Position numbers and translations under genes: made by a program | Origin: Gillisia sp. | GTDB taxonomy: Bacteria > Bacteroidota > Bacteroidia > Flavobacteriales > Flavobacteriaceae | DNA: 64,000 nt | Assembly: GCA_024635655.1 (NCBI GenBank) | Contig: JAGXIL010000025.1 | Location: 18,925 to 82,924 of the forward strand | Direction: 5' to 3' | The notes under the pieces: model-generated | Told to the model about the DNA's origin: nothing | What the model saw: the letters and a program-made list of their open reading frames with translations, nothing else | Databases searched by the model: none | Shown here: one piece after another, positions 49,026-59,145 of the stretch | How the letters are laid out: each line of letters opens with the position of its first letter | Position numbering within the stretch: the first letter of the stretch is position 1

Positions 49026-49919
49026 ATGAAGTGGAATCAACTATTGATAGGTGTTTTCGGAGTGCTATTTGTCTCCCAGTCATACGGGCAGGCAAATATT
49101 TTGAATGCCAAATCTCCGGATGAGGTAGGAAGGATCTCTAATGCAGAGTTGGAAGGAAATAATACCGAAAAGTTTTTAGAATACGGGTATGTGGAAGACA
49201 GAGATATTCTGTGGTCCAAAAATACCTGGGAGATTATTGACCTCGATGAGAGAGTGAATTTCCCTTTGTATTATCCTATTGACACTATAAATATTGGTGC
49301 CAGCAGAAGGTCTTTATATGATGTACTATTGACCGGGATCAGAAGCGGAAAGATCAAGAATATTTATACCGATTCTTATTTTACTGAAAAGCGTACTCTG
49401 AATGATATAAGTGCAGCCATATCTAAAGTTGATACTACAGACCTTGGTAGGGAGCAATACAATGCCGGTGAAGAAATTGATCAGCAGTATATTGACCGAA
49501 GAGATCTTTCCTCTGCAGATATTATGGAATATCGTATTCGTGGAATGTGGTATTTTGATAAACGGCAGGCGGAGTTGAAATACAGATTGCTTGGAATTGC
49601 ACCTGTGGCTCCCGATGTTAACTTTATAGATGATGAAGAGCCTGATTTGGTTGAATTGTTTTGGGTGTTTTTCCCCGATGCCAGGGAGATCCTTTTTCAA
49701 GCTTCTGCCTTTACAGGTGGAAATAGTTCCCAGGATGTAACCTTTGACCATTTACTGAACGCCAGAAGGTTTAATGCTGTTATATATAAAGAAGACAACG
49801 TTCAGGGAGACCGCGATGTTGATGAATACATAACTCAAAGTGCCTTTATGCAATTGCTGGAGTCTGAAAGGATCAAGGAGCAGATCAGGAACTTTGAACA
49901 GGATATGTGGAATTACTAA
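49026..49919 (+). CDS. gldN: Gliding motility / T9SS ring protein GldN
   Basis: 297 residues with a signal peptide (MKWNQLLIGVFGVLFVSQSYG, cleaved near QA). Family features are DRDILWSKNTWEIIDLDERVNFPLYYPID and the late PDLVELFWVFFPDAREIL plus ITQSAFMQLLESERIKEQIR. It pairs with GldK in the periplasmic ring. A very strong terminator directly follows. Confidence 0.95.
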   Translation: MKWNQLLIGVFGVLFVSQSYGQANILNAKSPDEVGRISNAELEGNNTEKFLEYGYVEDRDILWSKNTWEIIDLDERVNFPLYYPIDTINIGASRRSLYDVLLTGIRSGKIKNIYTDSYFTEKRTLNDISAAISKVDTTDLGREQYNAGEEIDQQYIDRRDLSSADIMEYRIRGMWYFDKRQAELKYRLLGIAPVAPDVNFIDDEEPDLVELFWVFFPDAREILFQASAFTGGNSSQDVTFDHLLNARRFNAVIYKEDNVQGDRDVDEYITQSAFMQLLESERIKEQIRNFEQDMWNY

Positions 49920-49955
49920 GAAATTTCCTGTAAATACTATTACGGAATAAAATAT

Positions 49956-49985
49956 AAACGCTTCGGTCTGACCGAAGCGTTTTTT
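49956..49985 (+). terminator. Intrinsic terminator of the gldKLMN operon
   Basis: AAACGCTTCGGT and ACCGAAGCGTTT form a 12-bp stem with a 3-base loop, followed by T-rich sequence. It ends 12 bp before the next start. Confidence 0.92.
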
Positions 49986-49996
49986 AATTTGAAAAT

Positions 49997-51043
49997 ATGC
50001 TGGATTACATCATAGTAGGAGCAGGTTTAAGCGGAATAACGGTAGCTGAGGAATTACTATGTAGAGGAAAGACCGTGCAGGTTTATGAGGATAGTTCCCA
50101 AAGCTCTTCTACAGTCGCGGGAGGAATTTATAACCCGGTAATTTTAAAACGATTTACTCTCGCCTGGAATGCCGGGGAGCAGCTGGAAATTTCCATTCCA
50201 TTTTACAGGAAACTGGAAAAAAAACTTGGGGTTCAGTTAATTTTTGAGTTGCCGGTATATAGGAAATTCAATTCGGTTGAGGAACAAAACAACTGGTTTA
50301 CCGCGATGGACAAACCGGGGCTTTCCCGATTCCTTGATTCTAAGCTGGAGACTTCTGTTAATGACTGCATTCCTTCCCGGTTTTCATTTGGAAAGGTGAG
50401 AAGTACCGGCAGAGTAGATACTGCCGTATTACTGGAGAGTTACAGGAAATTCCTCATCTCTATAGATTCTCTTGTTTCAGAAAGTTTTGTCCATTCCAAA
50501 TTGGACATCAGGGAAGATCATGTGGATTATAATGGAGAGAAAGCAAAGAATATTGTATTTTGTGAAGGTTTTGGAATAAAGGATAATCCATTGTTTAATT
50601 TTCTACCTTTCCATGGAAATAAAGGGGAGTACCTTATTGTTAAAGCTAAAGATCTTCAGCTGAAGGAGGCGGTAAAATCTTCAGTATTTATTCTTCCGCA
50701 GGGAAATAATATATATAAGATAGGTGCCACCTATGACAATGTTGACAAAACCAGGGATCATACTCAAAAGGCCAGGGAAACTCTTTTATCTCAGCTTAAA
50801 AAAATGATCACCTGCGACTTTGAAGTGGTAGGCCAGGTTGCGGGAATTCGGCCGGCGACAATAGACCGGAAGCCTGTGATTGGAAAGCACCCGCTTTATT
50901 CAAGTGTTTACTGTTGCAATGGCTTTGGCAGCAGAGGAGTACTCATAGCTCCTGTGATGGCAAAGCAACTCGTAGCTTACCTGGAAGAACAGCTTCCGCT
51001 GGATCCGGAGACAAATATAAATCGCTTTAACAAAACCACTTAG
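49997..51043 (+). CDS. FAD-dependent oxidoreductase (DAO family)
   Basis: 348 residues. The N-terminal Rossmann FAD motif is DYIIVGAGLSGITVAEEL. The DAO-type C-terminus is VAGIRPATIDRKPVIGKHP followed by CNGFGSRGVLIAPVMAKQL. It resembles D-amino-acid oxidase / TrmC-like FAD domains. Substrate is unknown. It is convergent with the DUF983 gene, overlapping by 4 bp. Confidence 0.88.
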   Translation: MLDYIIVGAGLSGITVAEELLCRGKTVQVYEDSSQSSSTVAGGIYNPVILKRFTLAWNAGEQLEISIPFYRKLEKKLGVQLIFELPVYRKFNSVEEQNNWFTAMDKPGLSRFLDSKLETSVNDCIPSRFSFGKVRSTGRVDTAVLLESYRKFLISIDSLVSESFVHSKLDIREDHVDYNGEKAKNIVFCEGFGIKDNPLFNFLPFHGNKGEYLIVKAKDLQLKEAVKSSVFILPQGNNIYKIGATYDNVDKTRDHTQKARETLLSQLKKMITCDFEVVGQVAGIRPATIDRKPVIGKHPLYSSVYCCNGFGSRGVLIAPVMAKQLVAYLEEQLPLDPETNINRFNKTT

Positions 51044-51417
51044 GCCTGCTTTTTGTAATTGAGGAACAAATTGATCCAGATATTTCTGGAAATGCGGATT
51101 AATAATGGCATTAGGAGGATAAGAGTAAAGGTAATGGCTATAAATGTAGATAGCATGCCGCCGTCAAAAAGGAAATAAGTTACAATAAAAGCAGCAATAG
51201 ATACCGCTACACCTAATCCATAACTAACATACATAGCCCCAAAAAAGAATGAAGGTTCCATCTTATATTTGGTTCCACAGTTAGAGCAACGTTCGTGCAT
51301 TTCAAAGATGCGGTGCATTTTATAAGGATTTTTTTCCTTGTACATGCTTTCTTCCTGACAAACAGGACACGTACCCGTAAAAATGCTGTATAACTTGGTA
51401 CCCTTTAAGAAACTCAT
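51040..51417 (-). CDS. DUF983 zinc-ribbon membrane protein
   Basis: 125 residues. Two Cys pairs form a putative zinc ribbon (TCPVCQEE and RCSNCGTKY), followed by the family motif MEPSFFFGAMYVSYGLGVA and two membrane helices (about residues 55-80 and 85-107). Function is unknown. Confidence 0.87.
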   Translation of the reverse strand: MSFLKGTKLYSIFTGTCPVCQEESMYKEKNPYKMHRIFEMHERCSNCGTKYKMEPSFFFGAMYVSYGLGVAVSIAAFIVTYFLFDGGMLSTFIAITFTLILLMPLLIRISRNIWINLFLNYKKQA

Positions 51418-51436
51418 TTCTATTTTTTTAACAATG

Positions 51437-51462
51437 CAAAAATAGGCATCTTTGCAAAAATA
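51437..51462 (-). promoter_or_regulatory. Divergent promoter region, DUF983 / ABC-F
   Basis: On the minus strand TATTTTTG occurs twice (51444-51437 and 51462-51455), both matching TAnnTTTG for DUF983. On the plus strand CATCTTTG (51447-51454) with TTTT 19 bases upstream is a near match for the ABC-F gene. Confidence 0.4.
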
Positions 51463-51474
51463 TTAGACTATAAC

Positions 51475-53388
51475 ATGCTTAACATACATAATTTATCAAT
51501 ATCCTTTGGCGGGGAAACCTTGTTTGATGAAATAACCTTTAGACTTGGAGCGGGAGACCGTGTAGGTTTAATTGGAAAGAATGGCGCCGGAAAATCGACA
51601 ATGCTGAAGATCCTTTCGGGAGAGCAGGAGGCAGATACCGGCCAGATCGCTAAAGATAAAGCTCTGAGAATAGGTTTTTTAAAACAGGATATAGATTTTA
51701 TCCAGGGAAGAACAGTTCTTGAGGAGGCCCAGCAGGCTTTTGTAGAGATCAAAGAAATCGAGAAAAAGATTGACCAAATCAATCACCAGTTGGCCACCCG
51801 TACAGATTATGAAAGTGACAGTTACTCAGATCTTATTCAGGAATTAAGCGAGATCACTCATCAGTATGAGATCATTGGAGGTTACAACTATCAGGGCGAA
51901 ACTGAAAAAGTACTGATGGGACTTGGATTTGAAAGAGACAAATTTGATAAAGTTACCGACACCTTTTCCGGAGGTTGGAGAATGCGGATAGAACTTGCCA
52001 AACTCCTACTTCAGAACAATGATATCCTTTTACTGGATGAGCCTACAAACCACCTGGATATTGAATCTATTATCTGGCTGGAATCCTTTTTGAAAAATTA
52101 TCCCGGTTGCGTGATCATTGTTTCTCACGATAAGATGTTTTTGGATAATGTTACCAACAGGACCATTGAGATCTCTTTGGGGAACATTTACGATTATAAG
52201 AAATCCTATTCTAAATATCTTGTGCTTCGCGAGGAATTGCGGGAGCAACAATTGGCATCACAAAAAAATCAGGAAAAGCAAATAGAACAAACAGAAAAAC
52301 TCATTGAAAAATTTCGTGCTAAAGCTTCCAAGGCTTCCATGGCCCAATCCCTGATCAAGAAATTAGATAAGATTGACCGTATTGAGGTAGATGAAGATGA
52401 TAATGCGGTAATGAATGTTCGGTTTCCTATTTCAGTTCAACCGGGGAAGATCATTGTTGAAGCTGAGAGTATAGGTAAAACTTACGGTAATCTTAACGTG
52501 TTGGAAAATATCGATCTGTTGATCGAAAGAGGGAGCAAGATCGCCTATGTAGGCCAGAATGGCCAGGGAAAATCTACTTTAGCCAAAATTATGGTTGGGG
52601 AAATTAGCCATACCGGAAGCCTGAAACTTGGCCATAATGTTCAAATAGGATATTTCGCCCAAAACCAGGCAGAATATCTGGACGGTGAAAAAACCGTTCT
52701 TGATACGATGATCGACGCTGCCAATGAAGGGACCCGGGGCAAGGTAAGGGATATGCTGGGCTCTTTTCTATTTAGAGGGGACGAGGTTTCAAAAAAGGTG
52801 AAAGTGCTTTCAGGTGGCGAAAGAAACCGTCTGGCCCTGTGTAAACTTCTGTTGCAGCCATTCAATGTGCTTATCATGGATGAGCCTACAAACCACCTTG
52901 ACATCAAAAGTAAGAATGTATTAAAAGAAGCTCTTAAAACTTTTGAAGGTACTTTGATCCTGGTTTCCCACGACAGGGATTTTCTTCAGAATCTTACTAC
53001 TACTGTATATGAATTTAAGGATAAGCGGATAAGGGAATACCTTGGGGATATAAATTATTACCTGGAGCAGCGAAATGCTGAAAACATGCGTGCCATTGAA
53101 AAGAGAGATAAGGTCCAAAAAGAGGATTCCAGGAATTCCAACAGTAAGCAGGCCTACAACGACCAAAAGAAAAATAAATCTTTGCAAAACAAGCTGAGCA
53201 ATACCGAGGCTAAAATAAGTACTCTTGAAAAGGAACTCAAAGCAAAAGATGAGGAAATGGCGCTAAATTACAAGAAGGTGACTGAAAAACCTTATTTTTT
53301 GGAGAATTACCAGAAGAAGAAAAAGGAACTGGAAAAACTCATGAAATCCTGGGAGGTGCTACAGGGAGAACTTGAAGCTTTAAATTAA
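51475..53388 (+). CDS. ABC-F family ATPase (Uup/EttA-type translation factor)
   Basis: 637 residues, no membrane segments. There are two ABC domains: Walker A GKNGAGKST and GQNGQGKST, signatures TFSGGWRMR and LSGGERNR, and Walker B LLLDEPTNHLD and LIMDEPTNHLD. A charged P-site-tRNA-interaction linker lies between them (about residues 250-320). The C-terminal coiled coil (residues about 545-637) resembles that of Uup. Such proteins act on the ribosome rather than in transport. Confidence 0.93.
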   Translation: MLNIHNLSISFGGETLFDEITFRLGAGDRVGLIGKNGAGKSTMLKILSGEQEADTGQIAKDKALRIGFLKQDIDFIQGRTVLEEAQQAFVEIKEIEKKIDQINHQLATRTDYESDSYSDLIQELSEITHQYEIIGGYNYQGETEKVLMGLGFERDKFDKVTDTFSGGWRMRIELAKLLLQNNDILLLDEPTNHLDIESIIWLESFLKNYPGCVIIVSHDKMFLDNVTNRTIEISLGNIYDYKKSYSKYLVLREELREQQLASQKNQEKQIEQTEKLIEKFRAKASKASMAQSLIKKLDKIDRIEVDEDDNAVMNVRFPISVQPGKIIVEAESIGKTYGNLNVLENIDLLIERGSKIAYVGQNGQGKSTLAKIMVGEISHTGSLKLGHNVQIGYFAQNQAEYLDGEKTVLDTMIDAANEGTRGKVRDMLGSFLFRGDEVSKKVKVLSGGERNRLALCKLLLQPFNVLIMDEPTNHLDIKSKNVLKEALKTFEGTLILVSHDRDFLQNLTTTVYEFKDKRIREYLGDINYYLEQRNAENMRAIEKRDKVQKEDSRNSNSKQAYNDQKKNKSLQNKLSNTEAKISTLEKELKAKDEEMALNYKKVTEKPYFLENYQKKKKELEKLMKSWEVLQGELEALN

Positions 53389-53414
53389 TTGATGAGAATG
53401 TTGAAACTTTAACC

Positions 53415-53431
53415 ATTGTTTATTAAACAAT
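53415..53431. promoter_or_regulatory. 17-bp perfect palindrome upstream of the RND operon
   Basis: ATTGTTTA-T-TAAACAAT has perfect 8-bp arms with one central base. It lies 38 bp before the adaptor ATG, where a TetR-family repressor would typically bind. No regulator gene is adjacent. Confidence 0.5.
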
Positions 53432-53469
53432 CTTATGTTTTCAGCGTCTAAGTTGTAGATAATACATAC

Positions 53470-54606
53470 ATGCGTAAAATAATTCTATCCCTTCTGGGGG
53501 TTTTGCTTATCGTAGCTGCCGTTTTTGGGGCCCGGGCAATAATTAACAGCAATACCGTGGAGCGTCCACCTTTGCAAAAAATTGTAAAGACTGTTTTTGT
53601 GGATACCGTTCTAAATGGGGAGGTCCCCATAGTAATTCCGGCAAATGGTTCTGTGACTGCACTGGATAAATCTGAACTATTTTCAGAAGTTGAAGGAGTC
53701 TTTAGGAACAGCAGTAAAGAATTTCGCCCCGGCCAGACATATCAAAGAGGGCAGGTGCTTTTACATATAGATGCTTCAGAATTTGCGGCCAATGTGCGGT
53801 CTGCGAGAAGTGAACTGTACAATTCCATTACTGCCATCATGCCCGATCTTCGGTTAGACTATCCGGAGTTATATCCAAAATGGGAAGCTTACCTCAATAA
53901 TTTTGATGTAAATAAGAATCTTCAACCTCTTCCGGAAACTGCCTCCAATCAGGAAAAGTATTTTATTGCGGGAAGAGGGATCGTTTCCTCCTATTACAAT
54001 ATCAAAAACCTGGAGGCAAGACTCAATAAATTTACTATTGTTGCTCCATATACTGGGGTACTAACAGAGGCGCTTGTTACACGTGGTTCTCTAATAAGGC
54101 CCGGGCAAAAGCTGGGGGAATTTATTGATCCTTCAGAATATGAACTGGAGGTGGCCATTACCAAATCCTTTAGTGACCTTCTAAAAATTGGAGAAACCGT
54201 TAATTTAGCCAACCTGGAACGTACACAGGTTTACGAGGGAGTAGTAAGCCGTATAAACAGCAGGATCGATCAGGAATCCCAATCTATTCAGGTTTTTATA
54301 AAAATAGAAGATCCACGGGTGAAAGAAGGGATGTACCTAGAGGCCAATCTTAATGCCGGTACTGTAGAAGATGCCATTGAAATTCCCAGGGAATTGCTGG
54401 TAGATCAAGATCGTGTTTTTGTAGTTCAGGACAGTATTCTAAAACTTGTAGAGGTAAATCCTGTTTATTTCTCATCAGAAAAGGTGGTGGTTCAGGGACT
54501 TGAAAATGGCACTAAACTTATCTCTGCACCTGTTCCGGGAGCTTTTTCCGGAATGCCGGTTAAAATAAGTGCAGTTCCCAATCCTGTTAATTCCACTAAC
54601 AATTGA
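53470..54606 (+). CDS. RND efflux periplasmic adaptor
   Basis: 378 residues. An N-terminal membrane anchor (residues about 4-22) is followed by a lipoyl domain (PIVIPANGSVTALDKSELFSEVEG), an unusual helical insert containing LRLDYPELYPKWEAYLNNFD, and the second lipoyl half (KFTIVAPYTGVLTEALVTRGSLIRPGQKLG). It is the membrane fusion protein of a tripartite pump. Its TGA overlaps the TTG start of the pump gene. Confidence 0.92.
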   Translation: MRKIILSLLGVLLIVAAVFGARAIINSNTVERPPLQKIVKTVFVDTVLNGEVPIVIPANGSVTALDKSELFSEVEGVFRNSSKEFRPGQTYQRGQVLLHIDASEFAANVRSARSELYNSITAIMPDLRLDYPELYPKWEAYLNNFDVNKNLQPLPETASNQEKYFIAGRGIVSSYYNIKNLEARLNKFTIVAPYTGVLTEALVTRGSLIRPGQKLGEFIDPSEYELEVAITKSFSDLLKIGETVNLANLERTQVYEGVVSRINSRIDQESQSIQVFIKIEDPRVKEGMYLEANLNAGTVEDAIEIPRELLVDQDRVFVVQDSILKLVEVNPVYFSSEKVVVQGLENGTKLISAPVPGAFSGMPVKISAVPNPVNSTNN

Positions 54607-57600
54607 GAAATCTAATAAGTTATTTTATAAAATACGAAGTCGCGGTAAACGTCGTGATCTTCGCTTTTGTGATCTTTGGGGTCGTAGGGATCATGAATAT
54701 GAAATCCTCCTTCTTCCCTCTGGAAGAATCAAAGATCATTAATATCAATGTAGCCTACCCGGGTTCTTCTCCTGAAGAAATTGAAGAAGGGATCATTTTA
54801 AAAATCGAAGATAATTTAAAAGGGTTAATTGGAATTGATCGTGTGACTTCAGTGGCTCGTGAGAGCGGTGGCTCAATTACCGTAGAAATTGAAAGGGGTG
54901 AGAATATTGATGTTATTCTTTCAGAAGTAAAGAATGCTGTAGATCGTGTTCCCAATTTTCCAACAGGCATGGAACCCTTGGTGGTTGCAAAACAGGAGAA
55001 TGTAAGATCTACCATAAGTTTTGCCATAAGCGGGGAAGGGATAGGGCTTTCTACTCTTAAACAGATAAGCCAGCAAATTGAAAATGACCTCCGGGGCATT
55101 GACGGGATCTCCCAGATCGAGATCTCCGGATTTCCGGAGGAAGAAATAGAAATAGCGGTGCGCCAGGATGATCTTCTCGCCTATAATTTAACATTTGACG
55201 ATGTGGCTGCTACCGTGGCCAATGCCAATATTCTCACTACGGGAGGTACTATAAAAACTTATGCCGAAGATTATTTAATAAGGGCAAATAACCGGGCTTA
55301 TTATGCCGATGCCTTGAACGATCTTGTTGTTCGGGCAAATCCTTCCGGGCAAAACATCAGGTTAAGTGACGTTGCCGTAGTTAGGGACAGGTTTTCTGAA
55401 ACTCCCAATGCCTTGTTTTTCAACGGGGACATGGCGGTGAACATGGAAATTAGTAATACCAATAGTGAAGATCTATTATCTACTGCTGAAAAAATCAATA
55501 CTTACGTAGAAGAATTTAATGAAAAGAGTACCAATCTGCAGCTCACAGTAGTTAACGATGCATCGGTGACATTAAATCAACGAACGCAGTTACTGGTGGA
55601 AAACGGAGTGGTTGGGATGTTGCTGGTACTGTTCTTTTTATCCTTTTTTCTAAACACCCGGCTTGCTTTCTGGGTGGCCTTTGGTTTGCCGGTTGCCTTT
55701 TTAGGTATGTTCATGTTTGCGGCACAATTTGGAGTTACCATTAATGTGCTTTCCTTATTTGGGATGATCATAGTCATCGGGATCCTGGTGGATGACGGGA
55801 TTGTAATTTCAGAGAATATTTATCAGCATTACGAAAAGGGAAAAAATCCTATTCAGGCAGCTTTAGAGGGAACCATGGAAGTAGTGCCTCCGGTGATTTC
55901 CGCAATTATTACCACAATACTTGCTTTTGGTACTTTTTTATTCCTGGACAGCAGGATAGGAGAATATTTTGCTGAAGTTTCTACGGTGGTGATCTTAACC
56001 CTTTTAGTTTCCCTTGTAGAAGCCTTTATTATTCTTCCGGCGCATATAGCACATTCAAAGGCTCTTGTACGGGAGAAGGATCTTCCGAAAAAGAAAAGAA
56101 AAATTGATAAGGTTTTCGATACCCTGAGAGGTTTTAACAGAACAGGCGATAAGATCATGGTTTATCTTCGGGATAAAGCATATAGCCCTGTTCTTAGACG
56201 TGCTATCAGGCAGCCGGTGCTAAGTTTCTCTATTCTTGCAGTACTGCTTATATTAACTATAGGAGCTATTGGTGGGGGGTGGATCAGGGTGACTTTATTT
56301 CCAAGTATAGCCAGTGACCAGGTTTCCATAGAACTTTTAATGGCTGAAGGAACTAATCCTGCGAAAACAGATTCTATTATATCCTTGGTCGAAGAAGCTG
56401 CCTGGAGAGTTAATGAAGATTTTACGGCCAGGCAAACCGGAAATTTAACTGTCGTAGAAAATATTATCAAACGTGTAGGCCCCGGTAATAATAAAGCATC
56501 AGTAAGAGTAAATCTGTTGCCGGGAGAAGAAAGGGATTTTGGGTCTCCTGAAATTACAAATGCTATACGGGAGGAAGTAGGGCCGGTGTTCGGGGTGGAG
56601 AGTATTACTTTTGGTTCCGGCGGGAATTTTGGGGGTAGTCCGGTTTCGGTATCACTCTTGGGAAATAACTTTTCAGAACTGGAGGCCGCAAAAGAAGAAC
56701 TCAAGCAAGAACTGGAGAATAATTCCCTTCTTAAGGATGTTACAGATAATGATCCAAAAGGAATCAAGGAGATCGATATCAAATTACGCCAAAATGCATA
56801 TGCCCTGGGGCTGGATCTAAACTCCGTAATGCGGCAGGTGCGAAATGCCTTTTTTGGGACCCAGGCGCAGCGATTCCAGCGGGGCCAGGATGAGGTAAGG
56901 GTTTGGGTAAGGTATGACCTTGCAAACAGGTCTTCCATTACAAACCTTGACGATTTTAGAGTGGTAACTCCGGACGGAAACCGGGTACCTTTCCGGGAGA
57001 TCGCATCCTATGAAATCGTAAGGGGAACCGAGTCTATTAGTCACCTGGACGGAAAAAGGGAGATAAGGGTAAGTGCAGATATGGAAGACCCCAACGGAAG
57101 TGCTACAGATATTCTTTCTGACATTCGGGAAAATGTCCTTCCGCCAATTCTGAATAAATATTCGTCACTTTCGGTTTCCTATGAAGGCCAGAACAGGGAA
57201 GGAGATAAACTAATTAATTCAGCTAAGGAAGTTCTGCCTATAGTGTTGTTCTTGATCTATGCTACCATTGCCTTTACTTTCAGAAGTTATAGTCAGCCAT
57301 TGCTGCTTATGCTTATGATCCCGTTTAGTGTAATTGGAGTTGCCTGGGGCCACTGGTTCCACGGATTTCCAATAAATTTCCTCTCTGCACTGGGAATCAT
57401 CGCCCTTATCGGGATCATGGTCAACGACGGCCTGGTATTTATAGGGAAATTTAACAACTTTCTTGTTGAGGGAATGAAATTTGACGATGCTTTATATGAA
57501 GCCGGAAGATCAAGATTCAGAGCGATATTCCTTACATCTCTAACCACCATTGCAGGACTTGCACCCTTGTTACTGGAAAAGAGCAGGCAAGCCCAATTTC

Positions 57601-57806
57601 TAAAACCAATGGCTATTTCTATAGCTTACGGAATTGGAATAGCCACCGTACTGACCCTCTTATTACTTCCGCTTTTTCTCTCTTTAAGCAACTCTGCAAA
57701 AGTGGGAACTTCCTGGCTTGCATCTGGGAAAAAGATTGAAAAAGAATCGGTGGAACGAGCAATTAAAGAACAAAAAGAAAAAGAATCCCATGCAGATAAT
57801 TCGTAA
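54603..57806 (+). CDS. RND efflux transporter permease (AcrB/MdtC-like)
   Basis: 1067 residues, full length for an RND pump. The TTG start overlaps the adaptor stop by 4 bp and gives LRNLISYFIKYEVAVNVVIF as TM1. TM4 carries the proton-relay Asp pair in IVIGILVDDGIVISENIYQHY. The second half repeats the fold with INFLSALGIIALIGIMVNDGL. Two large periplasmic porter domains are present. It exports hydrophobic compounds or drugs; the specificity is not readable. Confidence 0.95.
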   Translation: MRNLISYFIKYEVAVNVVIFAFVIFGVVGIMNMKSSFFPLEESKIININVAYPGSSPEEIEEGIILKIEDNLKGLIGIDRVTSVARESGGSITVEIERGENIDVILSEVKNAVDRVPNFPTGMEPLVVAKQENVRSTISFAISGEGIGLSTLKQISQQIENDLRGIDGISQIEISGFPEEEIEIAVRQDDLLAYNLTFDDVAATVANANILTTGGTIKTYAEDYLIRANNRAYYADALNDLVVRANPSGQNIRLSDVAVVRDRFSETPNALFFNGDMAVNMEISNTNSEDLLSTAEKINTYVEEFNEKSTNLQLTVVNDASVTLNQRTQLLVENGVVGMLLVLFFLSFFLNTRLAFWVAFGLPVAFLGMFMFAAQFGVTINVLSLFGMIIVIGILVDDGIVISENIYQHYEKGKNPIQAALEGTMEVVPPVISAIITTILAFGTFLFLDSRIGEYFAEVSTVVILTLLVSLVEAFIILPAHIAHSKALVREKDLPKKKRKIDKVFDTLRGFNRTGDKIMVYLRDKAYSPVLRRAIRQPVLSFSILAVLLILTIGAIGGGWIRVTLFPSIASDQVSIELLMAEGTNPAKTDSIISLVEEAAWRVNEDFTARQTGNLTVVENIIKRVGPGNNKASVRVNLLPGEERDFGSPEITNAIREEVGPVFGVESITFGSGGNFGGSPVSVSLLGNNFSELEAAKEELKQELENNSLLKDVTDNDPKGIKEIDIKLRQNAYALGLDLNSVMRQVRNAFFGTQAQRFQRGQDEVRVWVRYDLANRSSITNLDDFRVVTPDGNRVPFREIASYEIVRGTESISHLDGKREIRVSADMEDPNGSATDILSDIRENVLPPILNKYSSLSVSYEGQNREGDKLINSAKEVLPIVLFLIYATIAFTFRSYSQPLLLMLMIPFSVIGVAWGHWFHGFPINFLSALGIIALIGIMVNDGLVFIGKFNNFLVEGMKFDDALYEAGRSRFRAIFLTSLTTIAGLAPLLLEKSRQAQFLKPMAISIAYGIGIATVLTLLLLPLFLSLSNSAKVGTSWLASGKKIEKESVERAIKEQKEKESHADNS

Positions 57807-59118
57807 TTCCCTTTTTATTCTCCTGTTCCTTTTCTTCGGAAGTCTTTACGCCCAGGACCGTGTATTGAGTAAGGAAGAGGCGATCATTAAAACCCTGGAT
57901 AATAATTACGGGATCAGGATCTCCCAGAATAACGTGGAAATTGCTGAAAATAACCGCAGCATCTTGAACTCCGGATATTTGCCGGCTCTTTCCGGTAATG
58001 CGGGGATGAATTATAACATTGAAGATATTAATGCAGAACTCCAGGATGGGGACATACGGGAAGTGGAAGGCGCTGAGACCAACAGGTATAATGCCTCACT
58101 CAATTTAAATTATACGCTTTTTGACGGCCTGGGAAGATGGTACAATTTTAAGCAGCTTAAAGAGCAATATAACCTGTCTACATTAGAGGCGAGGGAGACC
58201 ATAGAGAATACCATATTGCAAATGTTATCGGTATATTTTGAGGTGGCCCGTCTTACTGAAAATGTCCAGGTTTTGGAGGAGACGCTTGAAATTTCAGGAG
58301 AAAGGATCACCCGGGCACAATACCAGTTTGAATTTGGCCAAAACAACAGGCTGGGAATTTTGAATGCTGAAGTTGACGTGAACAATGACAGCATAATTCT
58401 ACTGGATACCCAACAGCAACTTGATAATGCAAGACGGGACCTAAATGTAATTCTAAATGAACAGGAGATCCCTGTTGATGAATTTCTGGTAGATACGACA
58501 GTAACCTTTATTCCTAAGCTAAAACTGGAATCTTATCTTGCTGAAGCCCGCAATAACAATGTCTCTTTGCTGCAGGCAGAAAGTAATATTGCCATTTCTG
58601 AATATGCCATTAAAGTTAGTCGATCCGGGTATTTACCTAATATTGATCTTACTGGGTCCTATGGGTGGAATACAGCCAATTTGCCCACCACTTCTTTTGC
58701 GAGAAACAGCACCACCCTGGGTTATGCAGCCGGGGCGAGCCTGACCTGGGATCTTTTTGATGGCGGCTCAACAATTACTAATGTAAGAAATGCAAAAGTG
58801 AGGCGGGATAATGAAGAATACCTAAAGCAGCAGATCATTCTGGAAGTGAACCGTGATATTGCCAATGCTCTGGGGAATTATGAGAATCGACGTATTATTT
58901 ACGAAGTTCAGGAAAAGAACGTGGCAACCAATGAAAACAACTTTGAACGCTCTGAAGAACAGTTTAAAATAGGCCAGATCACCTCCATAGAATTTCGGCA
59001 GGCACAAATCAATTTGCTGAATGCCAGAACGAGTAAAAACCTGGCAAAATACGATGCAAAATTAGCCGAGTTACAATTGCTTCAACTTACGGGGCAGCTT
59101 TTGAATATAGAGCTATAA
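57790..59118 (+). CDS. TolC-family outer membrane factor of the RND pump
   Basis: 442 residues from the ATG giving MQIIRNSLFILLFLFFGSLY, a signal peptide ending at AQD. It overlaps the pump gene by 17 bp. TolC repeats are visible: NNYGIRISQNNVEIAENN, LNYTLFDGLGRWYNFKQL, then LTWDLFDGGSTITNVRNAKV. It completes the tripartite system with the two preceding genes. Confidence 0.92.
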   Translation: MQIIRNSLFILLFLFFGSLYAQDRVLSKEEAIIKTLDNNYGIRISQNNVEIAENNRSILNSGYLPALSGNAGMNYNIEDINAELQDGDIREVEGAETNRYNASLNLNYTLFDGLGRWYNFKQLKEQYNLSTLEARETIENTILQMLSVYFEVARLTENVQVLEETLEISGERITRAQYQFEFGQNNRLGILNAEVDVNNDSIILLDTQQQLDNARRDLNVILNEQEIPVDEFLVDTTVTFIPKLKLESYLAEARNNNVSLLQAESNIAISEYAIKVSRSGYLPNIDLTGSYGWNTANLPTTSFARNSTTLGYAAGASLTWDLFDGGSTITNVRNAKVRRDNEEYLKQQIILEVNRDIANALGNYENRRIIYEVQEKNVATNENNFERSEEQFKIGQITSIEFRQAQINLLNARTSKNLAKYDAKLAELQLLQLTGQLLNIEL

Positions 59119-59145
59119 GAGATTCCGGGGATAAAAATTATCAAA

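Noticed and set aside
56162..56938. 258-codon open frame on the minus strand inside the RND pump gene
   Set aside because: It is fully antisense to a well-conserved RND coding region; the composition (Ser/Pro/Arg-rich) is that of a shadow frame.
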